Source: Rossellomorea sp. y25 (GTDB taxonomy: Bacteria > Bacillota > Bacilli > Bacillales > Bacillaceae_B). From it: 64,000 nucleotides of DNA. Numbering within the stretch: position 1 is the first letter of the stretch; each line of letters begins with the position of its first letter. The DNA is taken from the NCBI RefSeq assembly GCF_038049935.1, contig NZ_CP145886.1, positions 1,178,001 to 1,242,000 of the forward strand, given 5' to 3'. Below the pieces are notes generated by a model. It searched no databases. It was not told where the DNA came from and saw only the letters and a list, made by a program, of their open reading frames with translations. Shown here piece by piece: positions 42,725-51,046 of the stretch. Position numbers and translations under genes: made by a program.

Positions 42725-43660
42725 ATGAAAGCCATCATCATTGATCAATACGGAGACAAAGACGTATTACAAGAAAAAGAACTCGACCAACCAAGAATCG
42801 GAGACAATCAAATCTTATTGGAAAATCATGCAACATCCATTAATCCAATTGATTGGAAGGTACGGGCAGGATACTTGAAAGACATGCTCGACTTTGAATT
42901 TCCAATCATCCTTGGATGGGATGCAGCAGGTGTGATTGCAGAAAAAGGCAAGAATGTGAAGGGGTTTGAAGTCGGTGACAGAGTATTCGCCAGACCGGCA
43001 ACGACAAGGCTGGGTACATATGCTGAGTATGTGGCAGTAGATGATAAACTCCTCGCCCAAATGCCTGACAGCATGAGCTTTGAAGAGGCTGCTGCCATTC
43101 CCCTTGCCGGATTAACGGCTTGGCAATGCTTAGTAGATTTTGGACAAATCAAAGAAGGGGATAAGGTGCTCATCCATGCGGGATCCGGTGGAGTAGGTAA
43201 TTTCGCGATTCAGATTGCGAAAAGCTTCGGAGCACACGTCGCGACTACGGCAAGTAGCAAAAATGAAGAGTTCGTCAAATCATTGGGTGCTGATCAGTTC
43301 ATCAATTATAAAGAAGAAGATTTCAGTGAGGTGCTGCAAGAGTTTGACTTAGTACTGGATTCCATGGGTGGGGAAGTCCAATCAAACAGCTATAAGGTGC
43401 TTAAGAAAAACGGAAAGCTCGTATCCATTGCACAGCCTCCATCTGAGGAAGAAGCGGCAAAGTACGGTGTGAAAGCCGAATTCTTGTGGCTCGATCCTAA
43501 GGGAGAGCAACTGGCCAAGCTTGCCGACCTGTACGAGTCCGGTCAATTGAAGCCTGTAATCGGAGAGACATTTGAGCTGAGTAAGCAAGGATTAAAGGAC
43601 GCCCACGCATTAAGCGAAACACATCACGCTCAAGGGAAAATCGTGATTAAAGTGAAATGA
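42725..43660 (+). CDS. Medium-chain NADP-dependent oxidoreductase (quinone oxidoreductase type)
   Basis: 311 residues from ATG 42725, 7 bp after GGGAGG; an ATG at 42719 is too close. The GroES-like N-terminal half has GWDAAGVIAEKGKNVKGFEVGDRVFA. The Rossmann half has HAGSGGVGNFAIQIAKSFGAHVATT for NADPH. Zinc-ligand cysteines are absent, so it belongs to the zinc-independent quinone or enone reductase group. It is monocistronic, with a short palindromic element as a likely transcript end. The substrate is unknown. Confidence 0.92.
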   Translation: MKAIIIDQYGDKDVLQEKELDQPRIGDNQILLENHATSINPIDWKVRAGYLKDMLDFEFPIILGWDAAGVIAEKGKNVKGFEVGDRVFARPATTRLGTYAEYVAVDDKLLAQMPDSMSFEEAAAIPLAGLTAWQCLVDFGQIKEGDKVLIHAGSGGVGNFAIQIAKSFGAHVATTASSKNEEFVKSLGADQFINYKEEDFSEVLQEFDLVLDSMGGEVQSNSYKVLKKNGKLVSIAQPPSEEEAAKYGVKAEFLWLDPKGEQLAKLADLYESGQLKPVIGETFELSKQGLKDAHALSETHHAQGKIVIKVK

Positions 43661-43666
43661 AAATGG

Positions 43667-43699
43667 GAGGGACGGACCTTGATGGAAGGTCCGTCCCTC
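43667..43699. repeat. Dispersed palindromic element, short form
   Basis: GAGGGACGGACCTT (43667-43680) and AAGGTCCGTCCCTC (43686-43699) around GATGG, a perfect hairpin. It fills the 43-bp gap between two convergent genes. Confidence 0.94.
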
Positions 43700-43703
43700 T
43701 TTG

Positions 43704-43913
43704 CTACTTCTTCCCCTCACCATCATCTTCATCCTCCACGATCGTTTCCTGCTCCTCGTGAAATTCCACTTCCGTCTGTCCAGTCACTTGATCAAACGGT
43801 GTGTAAAAGAGGGTAACGCTTTTCTTTTTTACAAACACCTTATATAAGCCGATCCGCACCAATATGGTTAAGGCAGTTGGGAAACCTACAACCAAAAGAT
43901 TGATCGGATCCAT
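43704..43913 (-). CDS. Small membrane protein after the DUF4003 gene
   Basis: 69 residues. One hydrophobic segment at the N-terminus (INLLVVGFPTALTILVRIGLY) is followed by a basic patch and a very acidic tail (EEQETIVEDEDDGEGKK). The start lies 1 bp after the DUF4003 stop, so the two are translationally linked. It may be a partner of the DUF4003 protein at the membrane. No function is recognised. Confidence 0.68.
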   Translation of the reverse strand: MDPINLLVVGFPTALTILVRIGLYKVFVKKKSVTLFYTPFDQVTGQTEVEFHEEQETIVEDEDDGEGKK

Positions 43914-43914
43914 A

Positions 43915-44892
43915 TCAGGAATCTCCGCCAGCGGTTGTCACGGATACAGCCGAAATGGTTGCAATCATCGTTGCTTGCTGCGCTTGTATGAGTGTTTCAA
44001 TGGCAGTCGATAAACTCGCCTGCATCACTGTAGAGTTCGTAATCTTATCGCTGATCAAAAGGTTCACGGCCATCATTAAATTGATATCCTTGTGCCACTT
44101 GAAGTACTTATCAGAGTTAAGTTCTTCCCAGACATCCTTTACTTGATTCACTAAGCTAGAGTCGGCATTTACAAAAGATAGTAGAGCGATTTGAGGATAG
44201 AACATCGCCTTCGTCTTGATGCCTGCTTGCTTCATGGTATCAAACAAATGAATGCAGCGGCTGACAAGCTCATCTTGAGACGCTTCCTCGTGCAGGGAAA
44301 GAATGTGACTCATGCTTTGCAGATCATTCCCTTTTCTGAATCCTGCATCGTTCAATTTCGTATAGAAGCCTTCAATCGTATGGACCATCTCACTCTGATC
44401 ACCTTCTCTTTGAGCAAGCAGAGTAGCGAAGGGATAATCACTATGTCCTGTTAAAAAGAAATGCTGGGCTCTCATTTCTTTATAAACCTTCATTGCACGA
44501 TAGGACAAATCTGTACTGTAATCATCATTTGAAAGCAGGGTCATGGCAGCTATATAGGTAAACGTTCCTCTAGAAAATCCAGCTTCCACTAAAGAATCAT
44601 ATAAGGCAAGAAATTCATGGAACTTTACTTCTGGCGTTTCAAAACGTGTATCAAGCATCCCCGCAAAAGTAAATCGAATTTCATGCTTTAACGTCGAAAA
44701 TGCACCGACTTCATTTTTAAGATAATCACTGACTTCTACAAAACGGTCCAGGTCAAATGCGCGTTCATTCGTTACGTACAATGAAGCGACCATCATTAAG
44801 GAACGGGAGTCCGATACCTTCCAGCGCAATTTCTTCTTTAATTGTGAATAGATATCCTTGTATTTCTTCACTTTACTCATTACATCTTCCAT
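43915..44892 (-). CDS. DUF4003 family protein
   Basis: 325 residues, all helical in appearance. Family features are the repeated patterns FAGMLDTRFETPEVKFHEF, AGFSRGTFTYIAAMTLL and AGIKTKAMFYPQIALLSFV, each ending in a short helix pair. The C-terminal ~35 residues are Ala/Thr/Gln rich. ATG 44892 follows AGGGATG weakly; Met at 44880 is an alternative. It is the first gene of a two-gene unit with a small membrane protein. Function is unknown. Confidence 0.8.
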   Translation of the reverse strand: MEDVMSKVKKYKDIYSQLKKKLRWKVSDSRSLMMVASLYVTNERAFDLDRFVEVSDYLKNEVGAFSTLKHEIRFTFAGMLDTRFETPEVKFHEFLALYDSLVEAGFSRGTFTYIAAMTLLSNDDYSTDLSYRAMKVYKEMRAQHFFLTGHSDYPFATLLAQREGDQSEMVHTIEGFYTKLNDAGFRKGNDLQSMSHILSLHEEASQDELVSRCIHLFDTMKQAGIKTKAMFYPQIALLSFVNADSSLVNQVKDVWEELNSDKYFKWHKDINLMMAVNLLISDKITNSTVMQASLSTAIETLIQAQQATMIATISAVSVTTAGGDS

Positions 44893-44965
44893 TCATTGCA
44901 CATCCCTTATTTTGTTAGTTAGTAAGATATACGAGTGTATGGAAAAAAAGTTTCATGCAAACTAT

Positions 44966-45005
44966 GTAAAGGAAACTTGACGTTAAGTTTCCTTTACACT
45001 ATGAT
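44966..45005 (+). promoter_or_regulatory. Promoter with a 13-bp-arm inverted repeat before the XRE gene
   Basis: GTAAAGGAAACTT (44966-44978) and AAGTTTCCTTTAC (44985-44997) are perfect inverted arms. TTGACG (44977-44982), a 17-bp spacer and TATGAT (45000-45005) form a sigma-A promoter lying across the repeat, so the encoded XRE protein probably represses itself here. Confidence 0.8.
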
Positions 45006-45031
45006 ATGGAAATATAAGGAGGTATCCCTCT

Positions 45032-45241
45032 TTGAAAAATAAACTAGTAGAATACCGGAAGACGTTTGGATACTCACAGGAAAGATTGGCGGCTAAATTA
45101 GGGGTATCAAGGCAAACCATCATCTCGATTGAAAAAGGGAAGTATGACCCTTCTTTGAATCTGGCTTTTCAGCTGGCAAATGTATTCGAAGTGTCAATTG
45201 AAGAGATTTTTATTTATGAAGAGAAAGGGGGAAAGAAATAG
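45032..45241 (+). CDS. Small XRE-family transcriptional regulator
   Basis: 69 residues with TTG start behind GGAGGTA. The helix-turn-helix reads YSQERLAAKLGVSRQTIISIEKGKYDPSLNLAFQLANVF, the minimal XRE/Cro type without an extra domain (similar to YozG). The next gene starts within its stop codon, so regulator and membrane protein are one unit. A perfect inverted repeat over the promoter suggests autoregulation. Confidence 0.9.
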   Translation: MKNKLVEYRKTFGYSQERLAAKLGVSRQTIISIEKGKYDPSLNLAFQLANVFEVSIEEIFIYEEKGGKK

Positions 45242-45609
45242 TGCAAACAAAGGCATACCTGGTTTTAGGATGGGTTCTGGTCATACAGACTGCTTTCTTG
45301 TTCTTTGTCGGCATAACGGCAAAGGAATTTCCATATTTTGCTCTTACTCCCATGTCATTGACTGTTTTAAGTTTTTGTATGTATTATCTCTATCCACAGT
45401 TTAAACAAAAGGATGAGCGGATGAAGATGATCCGGGAAAAGGGGATCTATTATTCGTATTTTGCCATCTTGGTGTTTCACATCATTTTCATGACCATTCT
45501 GCAGTTTGACGTGATCCACCTAACAGCAATGAACCTATTAAATGTCCTGACCAGCCTCACCATCATGACCGTATTTATCTCCATGGTGATTGTGGCGAGA
45601 ATCTACTAA
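45241..45609 (+). CDS. Small four-helix membrane protein paired with the XRE regulator
   Basis: 122 residues with a GTG start that overlaps the regulator's stop codon (TAGTG). Four hydrophobic segments lie at residues ~8-27, 32-50, 72-90 and 98-118, with a basic loop FKQKDERMKMIREKG between the second and third. Such XRE-membrane protein pairs are frequent in Bacillus; whether the protein senses something or is only a target is unknown. A short palindromic element follows. Confidence 0.7.
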   Translation: MQTKAYLVLGWVLVIQTAFLFFVGITAKEFPYFALTPMSLTVLSFCMYYLYPQFKQKDERMKMIREKGIYYSYFAILVFHIIFMTILQFDVIHLTAMNLLNVLTSLTIMTVFISMVIVARIY

Positions 45610-45615
45610 AGTAAA

Positions 45616-45650
45616 GAGGGACGGACCTTGATTCCTAAGGTCCGTCCCTC
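45616..45650. repeat. Dispersed palindromic element, short form
   Basis: GAGGGACGGACCTT (45616-45629) and AAGGTCCGTCCCTC (45637-45650) around a 7-bp loop, between convergent genes. Confidence 0.94.
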
Positions 45651-45663
45651 ATCATCTTCATCA

Positions 45664-46020
45664 TCAATCTTTTTCCTGATCCACTATTTTCAATGGAGAT
45701 GCATCGTCACTCTCTTCCACTATATGTTTCAGCTTGGACAGCTTATTGGTCCAGAACTGCTCGTAATATGAGAGCCAGTCTTTTAACTCAGCTAGAGGCT
45801 CAGGTTGTAATCGATAGATTTTTTCCCTGCCCACTTTTTCACCATAGACCAATTCAGCTTCAGAAAGAATGGTGAGATGCTTGGCGATGGCTGTTCGACT
45901 GATTGGAAAATGAGAGGTCAGTGCTGAGATGGGCATCTCTTTTTCGGAAAGTAACCTTAGGACCTCCCTGCGAGTCGGGTCTGCGATCGCCTGGAATACA
46001 TCATGTTTAGCTGCAGACAC
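45664..46020 (-). CDS. ArsR-family regulator paired with an SRPBCC protein
   Basis: 118 residues with a GTG start at 46020, directly after the SRPBCC stop. The winged helix-turn-helix shows ISALTSHFPISRTAIAKHLTILSEAELV. No metal-binding cysteines are visible, so it is not a classic metal sensor; this subgroup is usually paired with AHSA1-type proteins. The pair is probably autoregulated through the repeated AACACCnnTTGGTTT sites upstream of the SRPBCC gene. Ligand unknown. Confidence 0.9.
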   Translation of the reverse strand: MSAAKHDVFQAIADPTRREVLRLLSEKEMPISALTSHFPISRTAIAKHLTILSEAELVYGEKVGREKIYRLQPEPLAELKDWLSYYEQFWTNKLSKLKHIVEESDDASPLKIVDQEKD

Positions 46021-46446
46021 TTATCCTTCCACAACCTTCCTAAGCCTCTGATCCACAATGCCGACCCAGCCGTTGGCCATTCTGTCACGAATAACAGAGC
46101 TTTTTTCATGCGCTTTGGATACAACCGCATCATCATGCTTCCAGCCGCCATGGATAAGCGTAAATTCTGTTTGATCTCCTACCTCTTTTAAGAGAAAAGT
46201 AACCACCCACCCATCTGTATCCCATGAGAAGGACAACTTGTAAGGGGGATCTAGCTCCAATACCTTACAAGGAGAAGGTCCAAAAGGGGATTGAATATGA
46301 AATTCGTGACCGACTTCCGGTTTGAAATCATTGGGCATGAACCAAGAGGAAATACTGTCTGATGTGGAAACCGTGTCCCATACTTTTTGGATGGGAGCGT
46401 TGAATAAAACGGTTTGTTTAATATCTTCTAATTGATTTGATTTCAT
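46021..46446 (-). CDS. SRPBCC (AHSA1-like) ligand-binding protein
   Basis: 141 residues from ATG 46446. The Bet v1-like fold is recognisable from [32 protein letters not shown] at the start, the middle [30 protein letters not shown] and the long C-terminal helix. The members of this group bind hydrophobic ligands; many are partners of ArsR-type regulators, as here. The gene is promoter-proximal and the ArsR gene follows without a gap. The exact role is unknown. Confidence 0.88.
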   Translation of the reverse strand: MKSNQLEDIKQTVLFNAPIQKVWDTVSTSDSISSWFMPNDFKPEVGHEFHIQSPFGPSPCKVLELDPPYKLSFSWDTDGWVVTFLLKEVGDQTEFTLIHGGWKHDDAVVSKAHEKSSVIRDRMANGWVGIVDQRLRKVVEG

Positions 46447-46475
46447 GAATGTCGCCTGCTTTCTTTGGTTGAAAT

Positions 46476-46520
46476 AACACCAATTGGTTTTGTATTTATA
46501 ATATAACACCTTTTGGTTTC
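46476..46520 (-). promoter_or_regulatory. Paired operator-like repeats before the SRPBCC-ArsR operon
   Basis: AACACCAATTGGTTTT (46476-46491, with palindrome ACCAATTGGT) and AACACCTTTTGGTTTC (46505-46520) share AACACCnnTTGGTTT with a 29-bp period and surround an A/T-rich likely -10 region. Confidence 0.6.
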
Positions 46521-46629
46521 GTGTCAATGGTGGTGTGATGAAAGAAGGAGAAAGGTGGGAGATTGTAGAAGTAGAGTTCTTGGCGTAATTGATTACGTCT
46601 TTGATTGGTAGTATTGGTGTAATAGGTGA

Positions 46630-46740
46630 ATTTTATTTGATTTTCATCCGTTGATTTAGGTGGTGCATTTAACAGGCAAATAAACGACGATATTCACCTG
46701 TTGAAATTTGCAGGAAATTTAACAGGCAAATCATTTTGTG
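46630..46740. repeat. Small repeat cluster with AACAGGC words
   Basis: TTTAACAGGCAAAT occurs at 46668 and 46728, exactly 60 bp apart, with related inverted words (CACCTGTTGAA) between. The pattern resembles the arrays at 14.8 kb and 47.8 kb, with a different word. Otherwise the gap 46447-46827 holds only the operators and no gene. Confidence 0.5.
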
Positions 46741-46827
46741 GCAAAGTACCGGTCACACAATAGCACAGAATGACAGGAGGACTTACCATCCGAATGGTAC
46801 ATTTAGATAGCAGGGAGGAGATAAGCA

Positions 46828-47685
46828 ATGGAAATGCTTAATAGGATGAATGATTGCATCCAGTATATCGAGGACAATCTTGATGGAGAAATCGAGACGG
46901 ATGAATTGGCCCGGTTGTCACTCAGTTCAAAATTTCACTTTCAGAGGCTGTTTTCACTTGTGACAGGTTTTACCGTAGCCGATTACATCAGGAAGAGGAG
47001 ACTCACATTAGCGGCTCAGGAACTGACTAATACGAATGCCAAAGTCATCGATGTTGCTCTTAAGTACGGATATGAGACACCAGAGTCCTTCTCGAAAGCC
47101 TTTCGAAGGGCTCACGGAGTATCCCCATCCCAAGTGAGGGAATCAGGCACTCCCTTAAAAGCATTTCCACGCATCTCATTCCAAATCCAACTTAAAGGGG
47201 AAGTCGAAATGGATTACAAGATTGAGGAAAAAGAAGCATTTCAAGTGATTGGAAAAGGTAAAAGAGTTTCAACGTGTAACGGTGAGAATTTGAAAGACAT
47301 TCCTGCATTTTGGAATGAAGTGAACACGACTGATTTAGATAGGAAGATTTGTGAAGCAGCTGGAAATAACGAGATGCTCGGGATTTGTATGGAGTTTGAT
47401 CATCCAAATGAAGAGTTCACGTATTTTATCGGGGCTGGGAAGAAGACAGATAATAATCATACACTAGAGGTAAAAGAGATTCCCGCTGCAACATGGGCTG
47501 TCTTCGAATCAGTCGGGCCGATGCCACACGCGATCCAAATCGTCTGGAAGCGAATCTTCTCTGAATGGTTCCCTTCCACAGGGTATGAACATGCAGGCGG
47601 TCCCGAGTTTGAATTATACCCGCCGGGAAATCCGAATGACGAAAACTATCGTTGTGAGGTGTGGGTTCCGATTATGAAGAAATAA
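46828..47685 (+). CDS. AraC-family regulator with GyrI-like effector domain
   Basis: 285 residues with a GGGAGGAG site. The N-terminal double helix-turn-helix (LARLSLSSKFHFQRLFSLVTGFTVADYIRKRRL; VIDVALKYGYETPESFSKAFRRAHGVSP) is followed by a GyrI-like domain from ~residue 125 to the end (YKIEEKEAFQVIGKGKRVST ... GPEFELYPPG). The latter binds bulky hydrophobic ligands, as in SbmC, BltR and Rob-type regulators. It is monocistronic, followed by a good terminator. Targets are unknown. Confidence 0.92.
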   Translation: MEMLNRMNDCIQYIEDNLDGEIETDELARLSLSSKFHFQRLFSLVTGFTVADYIRKRRLTLAAQELTNTNAKVIDVALKYGYETPESFSKAFRRAHGVSPSQVRESGTPLKAFPRISFQIQLKGEVEMDYKIEEKEAFQVIGKGKRVSTCNGENLKDIPAFWNEVNTTDLDRKICEAAGNNEMLGICMEFDHPNEEFTYFIGAGKKTDNNHTLEVKEIPAATWAVFESVGPMPHAIQIVWKRIFSEWFPSTGYEHAGGPEFELYPPGNPNDENYRCEVWVPIMKK

Positions 47686-47693
47686 TGGCAGAT

Positions 47694-47723
47694 GGCCTCC
47701 AGTTCATGAATGGGGGCTTTTTT
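47694..47723 (+). terminator. Intrinsic terminator after the AraC gene
   Basis: GCCTCC pairs with GGGGGC, followed by TTTTTT. Confidence 0.82.
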
Positions 47724-47831
47724 GTCATTCATCTGGACTTTTGATTGGGATACTCATCAATTCAGTTATGAAAAGTCCATTTTGATAGTGAAAGTCATAT
47801 GATTTAAATCGCGGGGGAAGGTAAGTAGGGT

Positions 47832-47910
47832 TTTATTATCGACTTTAACGTGTTTATTATCGACTCTTGAGATATATTATCGACTTTCGTCCATATATTA
47901 TCGAGTTCGA
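47832..47910. repeat. Periodic array of ATTATCGA words
   Basis: ATTATCGA occurs at 47835, 47856, 47876 and 47897, i.e. every 20-21 bp, mostly followed by CTTT or CTCT. The gap 47724-48090 contains this array, no gene, and then the lutR promoter region. Confidence 0.72.
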
Positions 47911-48090
47911 TTCTATTCAATTTGCCCATTACTGAAATATTTCCTCATCCCTCAACATTGGCTTCCTACTATTATTAACTCAGTAAAGTAAACCAGCTTA
48001 CTCTCAACCAATAACTGCATTCCTTCAATATTGTCCCCCCACGCATAATACTATAGAATCATATATACATACATATTGGGGTGAAAACGA

Positions 48091-48810
48091 TTGAATTATA
48101 AACGAATTAAACCGCGAAAAATATATGAAGAAGTGGCTGAGGTTTTGATCGATATGATTAAATCGGGTCAGTTGAAGTCAGGCGACAAGCTGGATTCCGT
48201 TCAGCAGTTGGCTGAGAATTTTCAAGTGGGCCGCTCGGCTGTCCGTGAAGCATTGAGCGCGTTAAGGGCGATGGGATTAGTTGAAATGCATCAGGGTGAA
48301 GGTACATATGTAAGAGAATTCGATTCAAGCATGCTTTCTCTTCCCATATATATTGCAGCCTTAATGAAAAAAGATGACGTAAAACAATTGCTGGAAGTGC
48401 GGAGGATATTAGAGGTAGGTGCTGTTGAAGCGGCTGCTTCGAGAAGAACCGACGAGCAGCTTAAAGAAATTAAAACGGCTTTAGATCAGATGCATTCAGC
48501 CAGTGATGAAGAACTGGGGGAAGAAGCAGACTTCCGTTTCCACATGGCGATTGCCAAGGCTTCACAAAATGAACTGTTGACGGGCCTCATGAACAATGTG
48601 TCGGAAATGATGGTCACCACCATGAGAGAAACGCGACGTCTCTGGCTATATTCAAAAAAGTCGACCTTGGATCGCTTATACCAGGAACACCAAAACATCT
48701 ACGAAGCCATCGAAGCAAAAGACGGACAAAAAGCACAGCAACTCATGCTCCAACATCTACATAGCGTCGAAGAAGTCCTCATGAAATACTTCGAGGACAT
48801 CCAAGAATAA
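48091..48810 (+). CDS. lutR: FadR/FCD-type GntR regulator, LutR-like
   Basis: 239 residues, TTG start behind GGGGTGA. An N-terminal winged helix-turn-helix (SVQQLAENFQVGRSAVREALSALRAMGLVE) is followed by an FCD domain (residues ~85-225) that typically binds a metal and a carboxylic acid. It lies just before lutP and lutABC, whose promoters share the palindrome TCATCTGATGA, so it is the lactate-responsive repressor of that set. The stop is directly followed by a palindromic element. Confidence 0.88.
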   Translation: MNYKRIKPRKIYEEVAEVLIDMIKSGQLKSGDKLDSVQQLAENFQVGRSAVREALSALRAMGLVEMHQGEGTYVREFDSSMLSLPIYIAALMKKDDVKQLLEVRRILEVGAVEAAASRRTDEQLKEIKTALDQMHSASDEELGEEADFRFHMAIAKASQNELLTGLMNNVSEMMVTTMRETRRLWLYSKKSTLDRLYQEHQNIYEAIEAKDGQKAQQLMLQHLHSVEEVLMKYFEDIQE

Positions 48811-48882
48811 GAGGGACGGACCTCCAAAAAAGACCAAACCTTGATTTAACAAGGATTGAGCTTTGATGAAGGTCCGTCCCTC
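48811..48882. repeat. Dispersed palindromic element, long form
   Basis: Arms GAGGGACGGACCTC (48811-48824) and AAGGTCCGTCCCTC (48869-48882) begin at the base after the lutR stop codon. An inner hairpin (ACCTTGATT...AACAAGG) lies in the loop. This is the last copy in the window. Confidence 0.93.
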
Positions 48883-48912
48883 TTGATTTTTTATAAAATT
48901 ACAAAAATAAGG

Positions 48913-48966
48913 TTGTGGTATGTAAGCGTTTTATTTATACTGTTACATATATTAGTCATCTGATGA
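48913..48966 (+). promoter_or_regulatory. lutP promoter with cre-like site and LutR operator
   Basis: TTGTGG (48913-48918), 17-bp spacer, TATACT (48936-48941). The spacer contains the cre-like TGTAAGCGTTTTAT (48921-48934). The perfect palindrome TCATCTGATGA (48956-48966) lies just downstream of the start point. This arrangement fits lactate induction and glucose repression. Confidence 0.72.
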
Positions 48967-49035
48967 CCTGTTAACATGATTTGTTGGGGAGTTTGTGGGA
49001 GAAAATGAAATTCACTTTTAGAGGGGGAAGTTAGG

Positions 49036-50811
49036 ATGAGTGTTGGTATGTTAGCTTTATTGGCGGCCATGCCTATTTTTTCGGTTTTCTTGTTTTTAGT
49101 TGTATTGAGATGGCCGGCAAAGAGAGCGATGCCTGTTTCGTTGATTGTGACCGTGCTGATGGCCATGTTTGTGTGGGAGGTGCCGGGGAATCAGATTGCA
49201 GCCGCAAGTGTGAAAGGGGTTGTAACCGCACTGGAAGTGGCAGTCATCGTATTCGGAGCGATTCTATTATTAAATACGTTAAAGGAAAGTGGAGCTGTTT
49301 TCACGATCCGCAAAGGATTCACGAGTATCTCACCTGACCGGCGCGTACAGACGATCATCGTTTGTTGGTTGTTCGGAGCTTTCCTGGAAGGAGCTGCAGG
49401 ATGGGGAGCACCAGCGACGATCGTTGGTCCACTCCTCGTTGCGATCGGTTTTCCGGCCATGGGAGCCGTCATGGTCGCCTTAATCCTGCAATCGACTCCC
49501 GTTTCCTTTGGGGCAGTTGGAACTCCCATTCTGATCGGAGTGAATACAGGGTTAAAGGATTCACCATTGGTTCAGCGATACGTGGCAGAACAAGGAACGA
49601 CCATGGATGCCTACATAAATGGAATCGGCGGTCAGGTCGCCATCATTCATGGGATCATCGGAATCTTCATTCCCCTCTTTATGGTCACCATGCTTACGTA
49701 CTTCTTCGGAAGAAATAAATCCATCAAAGAAGGATTGGCCGTTTGGAAGTTTGCTATATTTGCAGGATTGGCGTTTACGATTCCTTATGCGCTTGTAGCG
49801 AACCTTCTTGGACCGGAATTTCCTTCCTTGATCGGTGGTCTAGTCGGCTTGGCCATCGTGGTGCCGGCAGCTAAAAAAGGATTATTCGTTCCAAAACGAA
49901 CATGGGATTTTGACAAACCATCAAATTGGGACCCGGCGTGGAATGGTTCGCTGAAAATTGACGAAACAGAAAAACCCAAGAAAAACATTTCATTCCTTGC
50001 AGCTTGGATGCCATATCTCTTAGTAGCGGTCCTATTAGTTCTTACGAGGTTAAAATCGCTGCCTTTCACAGACTGGATACAGGCCTGGGTTTTATCAGCA
50101 GACAATGTATTTGGTACGACGATCTCGGTTGCATCAAAACCATTGAACATACCGGGAACGATTTTTATCTTCGTTTCACTGATCAGCATTTTTATCTATA
50201 AAATGAATATGAAAGATTACGGACGCGCCGTAAAAGATTCCTATAAAACCATCGTCTGTGCAATGGCAGCTTTAATTTTCGCTGTACCAATGGTCCAGGT
50301 ATTCATCAATTCAGGTGTCAATGCTGCAGAGTATGCAAGTATGCCACTGGTGTTAGCTGAAGGGATTTCCAATGTATTCGGAAGTTATTGGCCACTGGCA
50401 GCTCCTACGATCGGGGCCATAGGTGCCTTTGCTGCCGGAAGTAACACCGTGAGCAATATGATGTTTTCCCTTTTCCAGTTTGGAGTAGCGGATAATATCC
50501 TGGCAACGCCTGCCGTGATTGTTGCACTGCAAGCAGTGGGAGGGGCCGCAGGGAACATGATTTGCGTTCATAATGTCGTTGCTGCTTCATCTGCTGCAGG
50601 GTTAATCGGAAAAGAAGGAAATCTCATTAGAAAGACGCTCATTCCAATGGGTTTTTACGTCCTATTTGCCGGGGGGATTGGGTACGTCTTGATTAATGGA
50701 ATCGGCTTTAACATTGGCACGTTCATCCTGGTTGGAATTGTAGTGATGATTGCCGGCCTTATCATAAATGGGCAAAAACAAAGCAAGAAAGACTTGAAAC
50801 AAACAGCATAA
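49036..50811 (+). CDS. lutP: L-lactate permease
   Basis: 591 residues, about thirteen membrane helices. Typical LctP-family stretches are [20 protein letters not shown] (~residue 115), [16 protein letters not shown] (~155) and [22 protein letters not shown] (~455). It imports L-lactate with protons. The ATG at 49036 follows GAGGGGGAAG. It stands between lutR and lutABC and has its own terminator, so it is a separate transcription unit sharing the LutR operator sequence. Confidence 0.95.
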   Translation: MSVGMLALLAAMPIFSVFLFLVVLRWPAKRAMPVSLIVTVLMAMFVWEVPGNQIAAASVKGVVTALEVAVIVFGAILLLNTLKESGAVFTIRKGFTSISPDRRVQTIIVCWLFGAFLEGAAGWGAPATIVGPLLVAIGFPAMGAVMVALILQSTPVSFGAVGTPILIGVNTGLKDSPLVQRYVAEQGTTMDAYINGIGGQVAIIHGIIGIFIPLFMVTMLTYFFGRNKSIKEGLAVWKFAIFAGLAFTIPYALVANLLGPEFPSLIGGLVGLAIVVPAAKKGLFVPKRTWDFDKPSNWDPAWNGSLKIDETEKPKKNISFLAAWMPYLLVAVLLVLTRLKSLPFTDWIQAWVLSADNVFGTTISVASKPLNIPGTIFIFVSLISIFIYKMNMKDYGRAVKDSYKTIVCAMAALIFAVPMVQVFINSGVNAAEYASMPLVLAEGISNVFGSYWPLAAPTIGAIGAFAAGSNTVSNMMFSLFQFGVADNILATPAVIVALQAVGGAAGNMICVHNVVAASSAAGLIGKEGNLIRKTLIPMGFYVLFAGGIGYVLINGIGFNIGTFILVGIVVMIAGLIINGQKQSKKDLKQTA

Positions 50812-50825
50812 GGAATGGTCATATA

Positions 50826-50862
50826 GCAAGCTCCCATTAATAGTGAGCTTGCTTTGTTTTTA
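50826..50862 (+). terminator. Intrinsic terminator after lutP
   Basis: AGCAAGCTC pairs with GAGCTTGCT, followed by TTGTTTTT. Confidence 0.92.
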
Positions 50863-50904
50863 GCTTTTGAAATGGGTGTATGTCAATATGCTGAAAAAAT
50901 GGGA

Positions 50905-50980
50905 ATAATCAGCAGGTGAATTCAACACAAAAATCAACAGTTAACATTCAATCAAATTTCAACAGTTGAACACAAATACC
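50905..50980. repeat. Three-unit array of ATCARCAGKT words
   Basis: AATCAGCAGGTGAATTCAAC (50907), AAATCAACAGTTAACATTCA (50931) and AATTTCAACAGTTGAACAC (50955) align at a 24-bp step. It lies between lutP and lutA. Apart from this and the lutA promoter, the gap 50863-51153 shows nothing. Confidence 0.55.
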
Positions 50981-51046
50981 ATTATCATTTAAAAGAGGAA
51001 TGACAAACGTATGCATCGAACTTACTAAAAGATAATCCAAACCAAG

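Noticed and set aside
47724-48090. Small genes in the gap between the AraC gene and lutR
   Set aside because: Frames are short, without ribosome sites, and cross the ATTATCGA array.
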